Shown here: piece by piece, positions 47,214 through 59,786 of the stretch
How positions within the stretch are numbered: position 1 is the first letter of the stretch
Layout of the letters: each line of letters starts with the position of its first letter
Source of the DNA: Orbaceae bacterium ESL0727
GTDB lineage: Bacteria > Pseudomonadota > Gammaproteobacteria > Enterobacterales > Orbaceae
Length of the DNA stretch: 64,000 bases
Assembly (NCBI GenBank): GCA_029433345.1
Contig: JAQTHY010000001.1
Span: 310,001 to 374,000, forward strand
Reading direction: 5' to 3'
The notes under the pieces: generated by a model
Database searches by the model: none
The model's input: only the letters and a program-made list of their open reading frames with translations
What the model was told of the DNA's origin: nothing
Translations under genes and position numbers: made by a program

Positions 47214-48259
47214 GACGTCTTCTCCTTATCACTTTCAAAATAGTGGCTTAATCTGCCTAAAATTGCGCGTAATACAGGATTTCTGACATAGACAAGATGT
47301 TTGGTGAATGTAAATTTCGCCCCTAATGAAGCTTTGACTTCGGGATCTGTCCAACCCGCAATATAGTGTGTAAATCCTTGTTCTAGCGCATATTCGAGAT
47401 TAAAAAACCAGCTAACATAATAGAGATTAAGCTCGCGAGCTTGTGGATAAACGAGTCCGATATATTTATCCACTAACATATTATTTACCACAAAGCAGAT
47501 ATTATAACCAATCAGTTGCCCTTGATAATGATAGGTAAAAATGCGGGCACCATTATTTTTATTTTGCAGCAATTCGACAAAAAAAGGTTTAGTGAGACGA
47601 TCAAAATGGATTTCACTCTGTTGATAAACATTTTGGTAGAGTTGGTAATAATCATCAAGTACGTCATCATGATAAAAACAGTCATCACCACTTTGCAGAA
47701 CATTGATGGTCAGCTGTTGGCGTGATTTTAATTTACGTCGAAAATTTTTACGACGGCTATACGAAAAATGAGCAAAAAAATCATCCAGTTTGGTAAAATC
47801 AATCGGCACCCATGCTAGGGCTTGGCCTTCAACTTCGATAAAACCGTGCGCTTTAAGCGCGGCTAAAAATTGTTGTGAATAGTGATTTGACGTCTCATTT
47901 TGTAATGGCGAGTCAATAGGGAGATCTTTGACAATTAATAACGGATAGTTGTTACCATAGTTTTGTTTGAGATGGCCGGCTAATGTATTAGCGTCAACGT
48001 TATCCGTTAATAAAACGTACTCTGATACCGTCGTCCCAATAAAACATGTTTTCGGTTGTAGCCATTTTTTCCATTTATGATAGAACGGAATTTTGCTGAG
48101 TTTTTGTTTAAAGTCACTTTGCGCTGTGGTGAGTAAATCAAATCTGGCCGCAAACGCAGGCACGCCTTCTTGGCTTAGCCACGCAGTAAAATGTTCGGGT
48201 GGATGTGCTAAAAAATCGTCAATTAACTGGTTTGGTTCTAGTTGATTCAGATATTTCAT
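47210..48259 (-). CDS. GNAT-fold acyl/aminoacyl transferase (BioF2/FemAB-like)
   Basis: 349 residues. The C-terminal half (from about 165) has SYSRRKNFRRKLKSRQQL, YQLYQNVYQQSEIHFDRLTKPFF, GARIFTYHYQGQLIGYNICFVV, DKYIGLVYPQARELNLYYVSWFFNLEYALEQGFTHYIAG, the pattern of the GNAT_like/BioF2-type acetyltransferase domain related to FemAB. Such enzymes join acyl or aminoacyl groups to amines. The overlap with the arginase-like gene indicates a joint function. Two hairpins (48385-48406 and 48442-48467) separate it from the aminotransferase gene. Confidence 0.7.
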   Translation of the reverse strand: MKYLNQLEPNQLIDDFLAHPPEHFTAWLSQEGVPAFAARFDLLTTAQSDFKQKLSKIPFYHKWKKWLQPKTCFIGTTVSEYVLLTDNVDANTLAGHLKQNYGNNYPLLIVKDLPIDSPLQNETSNHYSQQFLAALKAHGFIEVEGQALAWVPIDFTKLDDFFAHFSYSRRKNFRRKLKSRQQLTINVLQSGDDCFYHDDVLDDYYQLYQNVYQQSEIHFDRLTKPFFVELLQNKNNGARIFTYHYQGQLIGYNICFVVNNMLVDKYIGLVYPQARELNLYYVSWFFNLEYALEQGFTHYIAGWTDPEVKASLGAKFTFTKHLVYVRNPVLRAILGRLSHYFESDKEKTS

Positions 48260-48384
48260 ATTGTGGCTTTATGTTGATTTTGTCTGGTTTGATTTTTTTA
48301 ATTTTACGTTTAACGCAGACGCAATTTACGTTGACGTTAATATCCATTACCCTGCAAGCGGGTGGTTTTGCTGACTTTCATCTA

Positions 48385-48467
48385 GCCACCAACAGTTACT
48401 GGTGGCATAGCAAAACGATCACGTGCAGTAATGGATAGATTACCCTATCGTCAGGCCGCGATAGGGT
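48385..48467. other. Two hairpins between aminotransferase and GNAT genes
   Basis: GCCACCA (48385-48391) pairs with TGGTGGC (48400-48406), and ACCCTATCG (48442-48450) pairs with CGATAGGGT (48459-48467). The second follows the aminotransferase stop at 48475 by a few bases and is the better terminator candidate, though no T-tract follows. Confidence 0.55.
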
Positions 48468-48474
48468 GTCAAAA

Positions 48475-49887
48475 TTACTTAAGTTCTTTCTTTGCACGGG
48501 TGATCAATTGATCGAGAAGTTCGATACCTTGATCGATTTCTTGGCGAGAAATGTGCAAGGATGGCGCAAAGGTGATAACGTTTTTATAATATCCGCCGAT
48601 GTCCAATACTAAGCCCATTTTAGTGCCTTTCCAGTCAAGATCGCCGGACATACCAATATCGACCATCTTGTCAACCAATGCTTTATTCGGGGTAAAGCCA
48701 TCATCAGTACAGATTTCTGCACGTAATGCAAGACCAAGCCCATCGACTTCACCAATTTCTTTATGACGTTTTTCAAGTGTTTTTAATCCATCAAGGAAGT
48801 AAGCACCACTGTCCATCACCATCTTTTCATAATCGGTTTCAGATGTCATTTTTAATACTTCAAGGCCAACTGCGGTACCTAATGGATTAGAAGCAAATGT
48901 TGAATGTGTTGATCCTACTGGGAAGATTTTAGGATTAATCAGTTCTTCACGCGCCCATAATCCACCTAATGGATTTAGACCGTTAGTTAACGCTTTAGCA
49001 AACACGACAACGTCTGGTTTTACATCGAAATGTTCAATTGACCAGAGTTTACCTGTGCGGTAAAAGCCCATTTGGATTTCATCAACAACTAATAAAATGC
49101 CATATTGATCCAGGACTTTCTTTAATCCTTTGAAATAGTTACGTGGTGGAACAATATAACCACCGGTAGCTTGTAATGGTTCAGCATAGAATGCAGCATA
49201 TTCTGCTTGGCCGACTTTCGGATCCCACACGCCGTGGTATTCGGTTTCGAATAATTTGGCAAATTCAGCCACTAAATGTTCGCCATATTCATCGGGTGTC
49301 ATGCCTTTTGGACGACGGAATGGATAAGGGAAAGGAACAAACATAGCACGATCGCTAAAATGTCCATAACGACGACGATAACGGTAGCTTGACGTAATTG
49401 ATGATGCACCTAAAGTACGTCCATGATAACCACCTTGGAAAGCAAACATCAGTGATTTACCATCAGATGCGTTACGAACAAGTTTTAATGAATCTTCAAT
49501 ACATTGTGATCCACCAACATTAAAATGCACGCGACCATCATAACCAAAACGTTGCTTCATCCCTTGCGCAATGACTTTCGCTAATTCGATTTTGGTTGGA
49601 TGGAGATATTGGCTGGCGCATTGTGGTAAGGTATCAATTTGGTGTTTGAGTACATTATTTAAACGTTCATTGGCATAACCAAAGTTACATGCTGAATACC
49701 ACATTTGCAAATCAAGGTAAGATTTACCTTCTTTGTCATACATATAGCTGCCTTCGCAACCGTCAAAAATTTTAGGTGGTTCGACATAATGGACAGTATC
49801 GCCATAAGAGCAGTATTTGGCTTCTTCTGCTAATAATGTTGCATCGTCTGGTCTGCTATTGATCGTTTCTAAACTCGGTTTACTCAT
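48475..49887 (-). CDS. Class III PLP aminotransferase
   Basis: 470 residues of the acetylornithine/4-aminobutyrate aminotransferase class. GSYMYDKEGKSYLDLQMWYSACNFGYAN, AFQGGYHGRTLGASSITSSYRYRRRYGHF, LVVDEIQMGFYRTGKLW (the Asp that pairs with the PLP ring) and VVFAKALTNGLNPLGGLWA (PLP Lys) are the class signatures. The donor/acceptor pair cannot be named; it is not obviously ArgD, GabT or HemL. As the first of the minus-strand group it may form or consume an omega-amino compound handled by the GNAT and arginase-like proteins. Confidence 0.85.
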   Translation of the reverse strand: MSKPSLETINSRPDDATLLAEEAKYCSYGDTVHYVEPPKIFDGCEGSYMYDKEGKSYLDLQMWYSACNFGYANERLNNVLKHQIDTLPQCASQYLHPTKIELAKVIAQGMKQRFGYDGRVHFNVGGSQCIEDSLKLVRNASDGKSLMFAFQGGYHGRTLGASSITSSYRYRRRYGHFSDRAMFVPFPYPFRRPKGMTPDEYGEHLVAEFAKLFETEYHGVWDPKVGQAEYAAFYAEPLQATGGYIVPPRNYFKGLKKVLDQYGILLVVDEIQMGFYRTGKLWSIEHFDVKPDVVVFAKALTNGLNPLGGLWAREELINPKIFPVGSTHSTFASNPLGTAVGLEVLKMTSETDYEKMVMDSGAYFLDGLKTLEKRHKEIGEVDGLGLALRAEICTDDGFTPNKALVDKMVDIGMSGDLDWKGTKMGLVLDIGGYYKNVITFAPSLHISRQEIDQGIELLDQLITRAKKELK

Positions 49888-50132
49888 AAAAACTACCTCA
49901 TAATCTCTATTTTAAGAAATGATAAATTCAATTAATAATAAACAGTGGCGCCATTATTTATTATATTTTTGCAAAACGATGTACATTTACTGTATAGGTT
50001 GTGTGACAATCTAAAACAGGTGAGAAAGGGATTTGATAAAATGTGCCAATTGTACAAATTGTGCTGTTTTATTCAGATAATTTATACTACTCTATACGCC
50101 TTTGATGACTCTATATACATAAGAATTACGAT

Positions 50133-50897
50133 ATGAGAAAAGATCTTTGCACAAAAACAATTTTTTTAACCGCAATCGCGTCAATAATAACAGTTAGTGC
50201 TGCCAACTTTGCTTTTGCTAATCCAACATCAATCGGATTAGGTTTTGGTATGACTGATTCACCTTATAAAGGTTATAAATCAAACTATTACCCTACTCCA
50301 CATATCGATTATGATGATAATACATTTTATATCGATGATTTGTCAGCTGGGATGTATGCCTATAATAGTGAATTGCAGAATGTTTCTATCGGTGTGCGCT
50401 ATTTACCGATAGAATTCAAGCCACATGATTCAGACAATGATCATTTAAAACAATTAGGTCGCCGTCATTCGACTTTGTTAGCTGAAATCGGTTATGAATT
50501 AAATACGTCTGTCGGTAATTTTGTGAGCAAATTAAGTGCCGATATACTAAATAACAGTAACAGCGTGTTAGCGGATGTTGATTATAATATTCCAGTAAGA
50601 GAAGGGAATTTGACTATCATACCAAAAATTGGTATCAATTGGGCAAATAGCAATCATAATGATTATTATTATGGCGTTTCACATAAAGAATCAGCACGTT
50701 CTGGACTGCGTTATCACAATGCCAATGGTTCGTTTAATCCATACACTGAATTGGGATTACATTATCCATTAGGCTCTAATTTTAGTACTTATGGTGGTGT
50801 CCGTCTTGATAAATTAATGGGTGATGCTAAAGATAGCCCAATGGTTGAAGATAGTATTGTTACATCTGTCAATATCGGTGTTGCCTATACTTTCTAA
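50133..50897 (+). CDS. MipA/OmpV-family outer-membrane protein
   Basis: 254 residues with a signal peptide (ITVSAANFAFA, cleavage before NPTSIG) and a beta-barrel pattern of alternating aromatic strands, ending in the Phe typical of outer-membrane proteins (NIGVAYTF). SIGLGFGMTDSPYKGYKS, YIDDLSAGMYAYNSELQNVSIGVRYLP and YTELGLHYPLGSNFSTYGGVRLDKL fit MipA/OmpV, a group including scaffold proteins for murein enzymes and adaptive porin-like proteins. Divergent from the aminotransferase gene. Confidence 0.85.
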   Translation: MRKDLCTKTIFLTAIASIITVSAANFAFANPTSIGLGFGMTDSPYKGYKSNYYPTPHIDYDDNTFYIDDLSAGMYAYNSELQNVSIGVRYLPIEFKPHDSDNDHLKQLGRRHSTLLAEIGYELNTSVGNFVSKLSADILNNSNSVLADVDYNIPVREGNLTIIPKIGINWANSNHNDYYYGVSHKESARSGLRYHNANGSFNPYTELGLHYPLGSNFSTYGGVRLDKLMGDAKDSPMVEDSIVTSVNIGVAYTF

Positions 50898-50964
50898 TTT
50901 TGCAGTCATTGATTTAGTAACACTTTTTATATAAAAATCTATACTAAAATTCATAGTAAATAGC

Positions 50965-51020
50965 CGACAGAATGTTAATCACATAGCCCCAAATACCATA
51001 AATGCTATGTGATTCTGTCG
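50965..51020. terminator. Long two-step hairpin between mipA/ompV and rdgC
   Basis: CGACAGA...TCTGTCG outside and ATCACATAG...CTATGTGAT inside give 16 base pairs with a six-base bulge on one side. The following CTCCTTTCTT is a weak pyrimidine tract. It is likely the terminator of the upstream gene. Confidence 0.65.
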
Positions 51021-51095
51021 ACTCCTTTCTTAGTTATAAAAAATAATCATCAAACAACTTCCTTTGTAAGATAACTTTTATAGGATACGAACAAC

Positions 51096-52019
51096 ATGCT
51101 TTGGTTTAAAAATGCCATCATTTATCAATTAAGCGATAACCATTCTTTGGATAAAGAAAGTATCGAAAATGCCGTTAAAGCAGCAACGTTTATCCCTTGT
51201 GGAAGTTTAGATAATAGCAAAATGGGGTGGGTATCACCTTATTCGAATAATGCACAACATCATAATCAAGAAGATAATCTAATCTTGGAAATGCAAGGGC
51301 AATTTTTATTGAAAATGAAGAAAGAGACAAAAATCCTTCCTTCATCGGTTCTAAAACAAGCGCTCTTGGATAAAATCGCTAAGCAGGAACAGGCGCTCAG
51401 CCGTCGTTTAACCAAAACTGAGAAAGCCTCACTCAAAGATGAAGTGATGGTCGATCTTATTCCCAGAGCATTTAGTAAATATACCTCTTATTGGTTGTGG
51501 TTAGATCCGCAAAATAAGCGCGTTATCATTGATTGTGGTAGCTTTAAACAAGCCGAAGATATTTTAGCGATTTTACGCAAACCGTTAGGAACCTTAGCAC
51601 TTACGCCGCTATCTATTGATAAACCTCTTGAAAAGATTATGACAACATGGGTGAGCGAAAAACGCCATTTTCCACCACTGCAATTAGGTGATGAAGCTGA
51701 ACTAAAAGATCCATTAGAAGGAAACGGTATCATCCGCTGTAAAAATCAAGATGTCACCAGTGATGAAATCGAAACCCACATTAATGCAGGCAAATGGGTA
51801 ACTAAACTGAAAATCATTGATGACCGTGGCGTAAGCTTTATCGTTAATGCCGATCTTACGTTCAAACGCATTAAATTCGATGCTGTGATTTTAGATGAAA
51901 ACGAAGATATTGGCACAGATGAATTAGATAAACGCTTAGAAGCGGATTTCTTAATTATGTCAACAACGTTAGCCAATACGATTAATACGTTTTCGACTCT
52001 TATTAGTAAAGAGTCATAA
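51096..52019 (+). CDS. rdgC: Recombination-associated protein RdgC
   Basis: DNA-binding ring protein that limits RecA action and is thought to help replication restart. 307 residues, near the E. coli length of 303. MLWFKNAIIYQLS, FIPCGSLDNSKMGWVSPYS, LPSSVLKQALLDKI, KDEVMVDLIPRAFSKYTSYWLWLDPQNKRVIIDCGS and ALTPLSIDKPLEKIMTTWV match closely. Monocistronic. Confidence 0.96.
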   Translation: MLWFKNAIIYQLSDNHSLDKESIENAVKAATFIPCGSLDNSKMGWVSPYSNNAQHHNQEDNLILEMQGQFLLKMKKETKILPSSVLKQALLDKIAKQEQALSRRLTKTEKASLKDEVMVDLIPRAFSKYTSYWLWLDPQNKRVIIDCGSFKQAEDILAILRKPLGTLALTPLSIDKPLEKIMTTWVSEKRHFPPLQLGDEAELKDPLEGNGIIRCKNQDVTSDEIETHINAGKWVTKLKIIDDRGVSFIVNADLTFKRIKFDAVILDENEDIGTDELDKRLEADFLIMSTTLANTINTFSTLISKES

Positions 52020-52418
52020 TGATTTATAAAGAGTTATAGTCAACAACAGCTATCGTTAACAAGACGTGGTAATTTATCAAGCAAATCTATTCATGCAATA
52101 GTAACCATTTATGATAAATTATCGTGCTCACAAAAATAAAATAAATCAAACAAAATTCATCCTAGGTTAACGAACTCACTTAGTTGGCTAAAGCACAGTT
52201 TACTGGGTAATATAATGATATAACATAATTTTTTACTAAAAATGCTATTAATTATAGCTTTGGTATTTATCTATGGTATAATTAAATACACGTCAAGTGT
52301 AAGATGATTAATAAAAACAACTAATTGTTCTCTTAACGATTAAATTAGTTTGCTTTCCGACCAATTTAGCGTTAAAAGAATAGCAAGGTCTATAACAACA
52401 CATAGTTGAGGCAACAAA
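52020..52418. other. Long leader/intergenic region upstream of ompA
   Basis: An AT-rich region of about 400 bases. A long 5' leader is usual for ompA mRNA stability in relatives. GAGGCAACAAA before the ATG is the ribosome site. I see no open frame or clear terminator for rdgC here. Confidence 0.5.
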
Positions 52419-53486
52419 ATGAAAAAAACAACTCTAGCTTTAGCAATCGCAGTCGCTGGTTTAACAGTTTCTGCAGCAGCACAAGCAGCATATGAAGACA
52501 ACACTTTTTACACAGGTGCAAAAATTGGTTGGTCTAAATTTGTTGACGTTAAGTCAGAAAAAGTAGACGAAACTTCAAGTGTAAGCCGTGATAACGTTGG
52601 TGGCGGTGCATTCCTTGGTTTCCAAGCTAATCAATACTTAGCTGCTGAACTCGGTTACGATTGGTTAGGCACTTTGAAATATAAAAGTCATGAAAACAGT
52701 GATAGCAAATTAACTGTTCAAGGCGTTTCATTTACAGGTAAAGCAAGTTACCCACTTTCATTCATCACTGATGATTTAGACGCTTACGCACGTGCTGGTG
52801 CATTTGTTCGTATCGCTAAATGGAAAGATGGTGTAGACGGTGGTAGTCACACAGATACTGGCGTTGCACCTGTTTACGCTTTAGGTCTTGATTACCGTTT
52901 AGATGAAGATTTTTCTACTCGTTTAGAATATCAATGGGTTAACAACATCGGTAGTGATGCACCAGCTCGTCCAGACAACGGCATGTTATCTTTAGGTATT
53001 ACTTACCGTTTAGGTTCGCCTGCACAAGCACCTGCTCCAGCTCCAGCACCAGTTGAAGTTAAAACTCAAGAAAACCGTTATGTCTTAAATGAAGATGTTC
53101 TATTTGCTTATGCTAAAGCCGATCTAAAAGATGAAGGCCGCCAAGCATTAGACAATTTAGTGACAACTTTAGTTAAAATCAACCCAACTCAAAGTACAAT
53201 TATCGTAGTTGGTCACACTGACCGTATCGGTTCAGATAGCTATAACCAAAAACTATCAGAACAACGTGCTAACTCTGTAATGAAATACTTAGTTTCTAAA
53301 GGTGTTCCTTCTGATCTAATCAGTGCACGTGGTATGGGTAAAGCACAACCAGTAACTGGTGACAAATGTAAAGCGCTTCGTGGTGCAGAACTTAAAGCAT
53401 GTTTAGCCCCAGATCGTCGTGTTGAAATCGAAGTTAAAGCACGTAACGTTCAAGAAGTAAAAGTACAAGCTCCAGCTGCTAAGTAA
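52419..53486 (+). CDS. ompA: Outer-membrane protein A (OmpA porin)
   Basis: 355 residues: signal peptide (cleaved after AAQA), eight-stranded beta-barrel (residues about 22-205, e.g. DNTFYTGAKIGWSKF, AAELGYDWLG, LGLDYRLDEDFSTRLEYQWV), Pro/Ala hinge APAPAPAPVEVK, and the periplasmic OmpA-like peptidoglycan-binding domain (VVGHTDRIGSDSYNQKLSEQRANSVMKYL, GDKC/KACLAPDRRVEIEV with two Cys as in E. coli). It links outer membrane and murein. A strong terminator follows at 53519-53545. Codon use is biased as in highly expressed genes. Confidence 0.96.
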   Translation: MKKTTLALAIAVAGLTVSAAAQAAYEDNTFYTGAKIGWSKFVDVKSEKVDETSSVSRDNVGGGAFLGFQANQYLAAELGYDWLGTLKYKSHENSDSKLTVQGVSFTGKASYPLSFITDDLDAYARAGAFVRIAKWKDGVDGGSHTDTGVAPVYALGLDYRLDEDFSTRLEYQWVNNIGSDAPARPDNGMLSLGITYRLGSPAQAPAPAPAPVEVKTQENRYVLNEDVLFAYAKADLKDEGRQALDNLVTTLVKINPTQSTIIVVGHTDRIGSDSYNQKLSEQRANSVMKYLVSKGVPSDLISARGMGKAQPVTGDKCKALRGAELKACLAPDRRVEIEVKARNVQEVKVQAPAAK

Positions 53487-53518
53487 GTTAATCTTATAAG
53501 TTGAAACTTCGTTACCTA

Positions 53519-53548
53519 AAAAACCCGGATAATTCCGGGTTTTTTTTA
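53519..53548 (+). terminator. Rho-independent terminator of ompA
   Basis: AAACCCGGA, a TAAT loop, TCCGGGTTT and a run of eight T. Textbook form, 33 bases after the ompA stop. Confidence 0.95.
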
Positions 53549-53666
53549 TTAACAAATCAATTACCTATTAATAATAAATTATATATCTATTTAGCCTACA
53601 AAAATTTCATAAAAAAGATTATACTTACATCCAATTTATTAGCTATTGATCTGGAAAGGAGTTACT

Positions 53667-55022
53667 GTGTCCACAGCTATCTGGCAAAGGTGTCTTTCAC
53701 AATTACAAGAAGAATTACCTTCGACTGAATTCAATTTGTGGATCCGTCCTTTACAAGCTGAAGTCATCGATAACCAACTCTATATTTATGCGCCTAATCG
53801 TTTTGTATTAGATTGGGTAAAAAATAAATATTTAAATAATATTTCTCAATTACTCAATACATTATTTAATAATAATGCACCTAAGTTGTATTTTGAAGTT
53901 GGATCTGTTATACCTAACAAAACCAAAACAGAACCCAAACCCAACCAATTACCAACGTGGAAAACAACCAAAGACAATAATAACAATAGCGGACATACTT
54001 ATCACTCTGGTATTAATCAAAAACATACTTTTGAAAGTTTTGTTGAAGGTAAATCAAACCAACTTGCCGTAGCAGCAGCCAAACAAGTCGCCGAAAATCC
54101 GGGCAAAGCTTATAATCCTCTTTTTCTATATGGTTCGACAGGCTTAGGTAAAACCCATTTATTACATGCTGTTGGCAATAAAATAATGCAAATAAAACAA
54201 GATAATAAAGTTGTTTATATGCATTCTGAACGCTTTGTACAAGATATGGTGAAAGCGTTACAAAATAATGCTATTGAAGAATTTAAAAACTATTATCGAT
54301 CTGTTGATGCATTACTCATTGATGATATCCAATTCTTTGCTAACAAAGAACGTTCACAAGAAGAATTCTTCCATACTTTTAATTCGCTATTAGAGGGTAA
54401 TCAACAAATTATTTTAACTTCTGATCGCTACCCTAAAGAGATAAATGGTGTTGAGGATCGTCTAAAATCTCGTTTTGGTTGGGGATTAACCATTGCGATT
54501 GAGCCGCCCGAACTCGAAACACGTGTCGCGATTTTGATGAAAAAAGCTGATGAAAATAGCATTAAATTACCCGAAGAAGTCGCCTTTTTTATTGCTAAAC
54601 GGTTGCGTTCTAATGTCCGTGAATTAGAAGGCGCCCTTAACCGTGTTATTGCGAATGCTAATTTCACAGGTAAGGCTATTACGATTGATTTTGTCAAAGA
54701 TGCGCTAAAAGATCTGCTTGCGTTACAAGAAAAATTGGTTACTATTGAAAATATTCAAAAGACCGTTGCTGAATATTATAAAATTAAAGTTTCCGATCTC
54801 TTATCAAAACGACGTTCTCGATCCGTTGCGAGACCAAGGCAGGTAGCTATGGCATTAGCCAAAGAACTCACCAATAAAAGTTTGCCTGAAATTGGTGATG
54901 GTTTTGGTGGCAGGGATCATACAACAGTTCTACATGCTTGCCGAAAAATAGCAGAACTAAAAGAAGAAAGTAATGATATTAAAGAGGATTATTCCAATTT
55001 AATTCGGACATTATCCACTTAA
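53667..55022 (+). CDS. dnaA: Chromosomal replication initiator DnaA (GTG start)
   Basis: Binds DnaA boxes and opens the origin. Start is GTG at 53667 ([22 protein letters not shown]), with AAAGGAG 5 bases upstream and E. coli homology beginning there; an in-frame ATG at 53646 adds unrelated residues. Domain I (residues 1-85), a short Asn-rich domain II, AAA+ with Walker [14 protein letters not shown] and Walker [10 protein letters not shown], and domain IV with [15 protein letters not shown]. 451 residues. The upstream neighbour is ompA, not rpmH as in E. coli. Followed by dnaN after 29 bases. Confidence 0.98.
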   Translation: MSTAIWQRCLSQLQEELPSTEFNLWIRPLQAEVIDNQLYIYAPNRFVLDWVKNKYLNNISQLLNTLFNNNAPKLYFEVGSVIPNKTKTEPKPNQLPTWKTTKDNNNNSGHTYHSGINQKHTFESFVEGKSNQLAVAAAKQVAENPGKAYNPLFLYGSTGLGKTHLLHAVGNKIMQIKQDNKVVYMHSERFVQDMVKALQNNAIEEFKNYYRSVDALLIDDIQFFANKERSQEEFFHTFNSLLEGNQQIILTSDRYPKEINGVEDRLKSRFGWGLTIAIEPPELETRVAILMKKADENSIKLPEEVAFFIAKRLRSNVRELEGALNRVIANANFTGKAITIDFVKDALKDLLALQEKLVTIENIQKTVAEYYKIKVSDLLSKRRSRSVARPRQVAMALAKELTNKSLPEIGDGFGGRDHTTVLHACRKIAELKEESNDIKEDYSNLIRTLST

Positions 55023-55051
55023 TAAAAACAACCTAATAAAAGAATGACTCT

Positions 55052-56155
55052 ATGAAATTTATTATTGATCGCGAAAAACTCATCAAACCATTACAACTTG
55101 TTAGCGCGCCACTCAGTAGTCGTCCAACATTACCTATTTTAGGTAATTTACTCCTGCAAGTGGACAATAACACTTTGTCGATGACGGGTACGGATCTTGA
55201 AATTGAAATGATCGCACGTTTACCCTTAACAGATCTGAACGAACCTGGTGCGACAACCGTGCCAGCTAGAAAATTTCTCGATATTTGCCGTAGCCTACCC
55301 AATGATGCACAAATTGTCGTCACTGTTGATGAAAATCGTTTAATCATTCAATCAAGCCGTAGTAAATTTTCTTTGTCAACGCTCCCAGCCAGTGACTTCC
55401 CTAATTTAGAAAATTGGCAAAGTGATGTCGATTTTTCTGTTCCACAAAAAACTGTGAAACGACTTATCGATGCTGTACAATTTTCGATGGCCAATCAAGA
55501 TGTCCGTTACTACCTTAACGGCATGCTATTTGAAATAGATAATGGATCATTAAAAACTGTTGCAACTGATGGCCATCGCTTAGCGGTATGTTCGCTACCT
55601 ATTGGTCAAGATGTGCCTTCTTCTTGCTCGGTAATTATGCCAAGAAAAGGTGTACTCGAATTAGCCAAACTTATCAATGATAGTGATGATCTTATTAATA
55701 TTCAAATCGGTAGTAATAATTTACGTGTTAATTTAGCCGATTTTACCTTTACATCAAAATTAATTGATGGACGTTTCCCAGATTATAAACGTGTTTTACC
55801 GCGTAATCCGGATAAACCACTGGAAGTGGCTTGCGAAGAACTCAAAAATGCACTTTCTCGAGTTGCTATTTTGTCCAATGAAAAATTCCGTGGTATTCGT
55901 TTATATGTAAATAATAATCAGATCAAGATCACTGCAAATAATCCAGAACAAGAAGAAGCGGAAGAAGTGGTTGATGTAAAATATAATTCAGCAGAACTTG
56001 AAATCGGCTTTAATGTGACTTATCTCCTGGATGTCTTGAATACATTAAAATGTGAAAGTGTCCAACTTTTACTCACTGATGCAACGTCGAGTGTACAAAT
56101 TGAAGATATTAACGACGAATCTGCCACTTATGTTGTCATGCCAATGCGCTTATAG
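55052..56155 (+). CDS. dnaN: DNA polymerase III beta sliding clamp
   Basis: 367-residue clamp, dimeric ring that tethers polymerase to DNA. Begins MKFIIDREKLIKPLQLVSAPLSSRPTLPILGNLLL and ends in SATYVVMPMRL, both like E. coli (366 residues). Second gene of dnaA-dnaN-recF-gyrB; AATAAAAGAATG leads into the start region. Confidence 0.98.
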   Translation: MKFIIDREKLIKPLQLVSAPLSSRPTLPILGNLLLQVDNNTLSMTGTDLEIEMIARLPLTDLNEPGATTVPARKFLDICRSLPNDAQIVVTVDENRLIIQSSRSKFSLSTLPASDFPNLENWQSDVDFSVPQKTVKRLIDAVQFSMANQDVRYYLNGMLFEIDNGSLKTVATDGHRLAVCSLPIGQDVPSSCSVIMPRKGVLELAKLINDSDDLINIQIGSNNLRVNLADFTFTSKLIDGRFPDYKRVLPRNPDKPLEVACEELKNALSRVAILSNEKFRGIRLYVNNNQIKITANNPEQEEAEEVVDVKYNSAELEIGFNVTYLLDVLNTLKCESVQLLLTDATSSVQIEDINDESATYVVMPMRL

Positions 56156-56218
56156 TCAGTTTCTAAGCGAAGCTAGCGATGGTTTTCATACCTAAGCTAG
56201 CTATTTGATATAATCTAT

Positions 56219-57322
56219 ATGACTATTTCACATATTAATATTCACCATTTCCGTAATATCGAACATGCCGAACTATCGTTATCCCCTTCTTTTAATTTTA
56301 TTATTGGTGATAACGGAAGTGGCAAAACAAGTCTACTTGAGGCTATTTATATGATGGGTCACGGTAGAGCATTTCGGCATACTCAAGCGAATCGAATTAT
56401 TCAGCACGATCAACCTGAATTGGTGTTATTTAGCAAATTACAATCTATTCACCAACAAACACATTCTATTGGGCTCGCTAAATCAAGGACAAATGATAGC
56501 AAGACAAAAGATAACCGCATCAAAATCGATGGTGACGAAGGTTTTCGGTTAATCGACCTCGCTAAACTGTTACCCATTCAGCTTATTACACCAGAAGGAT
56601 TTGATCTCCTTATTGGTGGTCCTAAATACCGTCGTGCATTTATTGATTGGGGTTGTTTTCATCATTATCCTGAATTTATTGGACTTTGGAATAATGCCAG
56701 GCGCCTACTAAAACAACGTAATTCGCTGCTAAAACAGTCAACCAATTATCAGCAACTTCTTCCTTGGGATAAAGAATTAGCACCGATTGCGACTCAACTT
56801 AACGCTATTAGAGCCGATTATACGGCACACATCTTTCCCGATATCATAAAAACATGCCTTGATTTTTTACCTGAATATCAACTCAACTGCCAATATTATC
56901 AGGGTTGGGAAGAAGAGATCGATTATGGGGAATTGCTGAGCAAACAGTATCAACGTGATCAATTTATGAACTACACTTCACAAGGTCCTCATAAAGCGGA
57001 TATTAGATTTCGTGTAGCAAATGTCCCTGTCGAAGATCTTCTCTCACGTGGGCAATTAAAATTGCTAATGTGTGCCCTTAGGCTTGCCCAAGGTGAATAT
57101 TATGCCCAACAGATGAAGCAACCGTGTGTTTATCTATTAGATGACTTCGCTTCAGAATTGGATCATAACAAACGTGATCTTTTAGCTAAACGATTAAAAC
57201 TGACTCATTCACAAGTATTTATTACGGCTGTCAACCAAGAGCAGATCAGTCATATGGTTGACGAAAATGATAAGATTTTTCACATCAAATCTGGTATAAT
57301 TAATGAGATAAATAACAGATAG
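56219..57322 (+). CDS. recF: DNA replication/repair ATPase RecF
   Basis: SMC-like ATPase that loads RecA at gaps with RecO and RecR. Walker A IIGDNGSGKTSLLEAIYM, RAFIDWGCFHHYPEF, SQGPHKADIRFR, ABC signature LSRGQLKLLMCALRLAQG and Walker B VYLLDDFASELD. 367 residues. No strong ribosome site; typical weak expression within this operon. Confidence 0.96.
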   Translation: MTISHINIHHFRNIEHAELSLSPSFNFIIGDNGSGKTSLLEAIYMMGHGRAFRHTQANRIIQHDQPELVLFSKLQSIHQQTHSIGLAKSRTNDSKTKDNRIKIDGDEGFRLIDLAKLLPIQLITPEGFDLLIGGPKYRRAFIDWGCFHHYPEFIGLWNNARRLLKQRNSLLKQSTNYQQLLPWDKELAPIATQLNAIRADYTAHIFPDIIKTCLDFLPEYQLNCQYYQGWEEEIDYGELLSKQYQRDQFMNYTSQGPHKADIRFRVANVPVEDLLSRGQLKLLMCALRLAQGEYYAQQMKQPCVYLLDDFASELDHNKRDLLAKRLKLTHSQVFITAVNQEQISHMVDENDKIFHIKSGIINEINNR

Positions 57323-57336
57323 AAGCATTCAAATAA

Positions 57337-59760
<2,424 letters not shown>

Positions 59761-59786
59761 GGCAATAAAATTTATTTATAACAACA

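Noticed and set aside
55008-55020. oriC at the end of dnaA (TTATCCACT)
   Set aside because: A single near-match inside coding sequence; no cluster of boxes or AT-rich unwinding element beside it.
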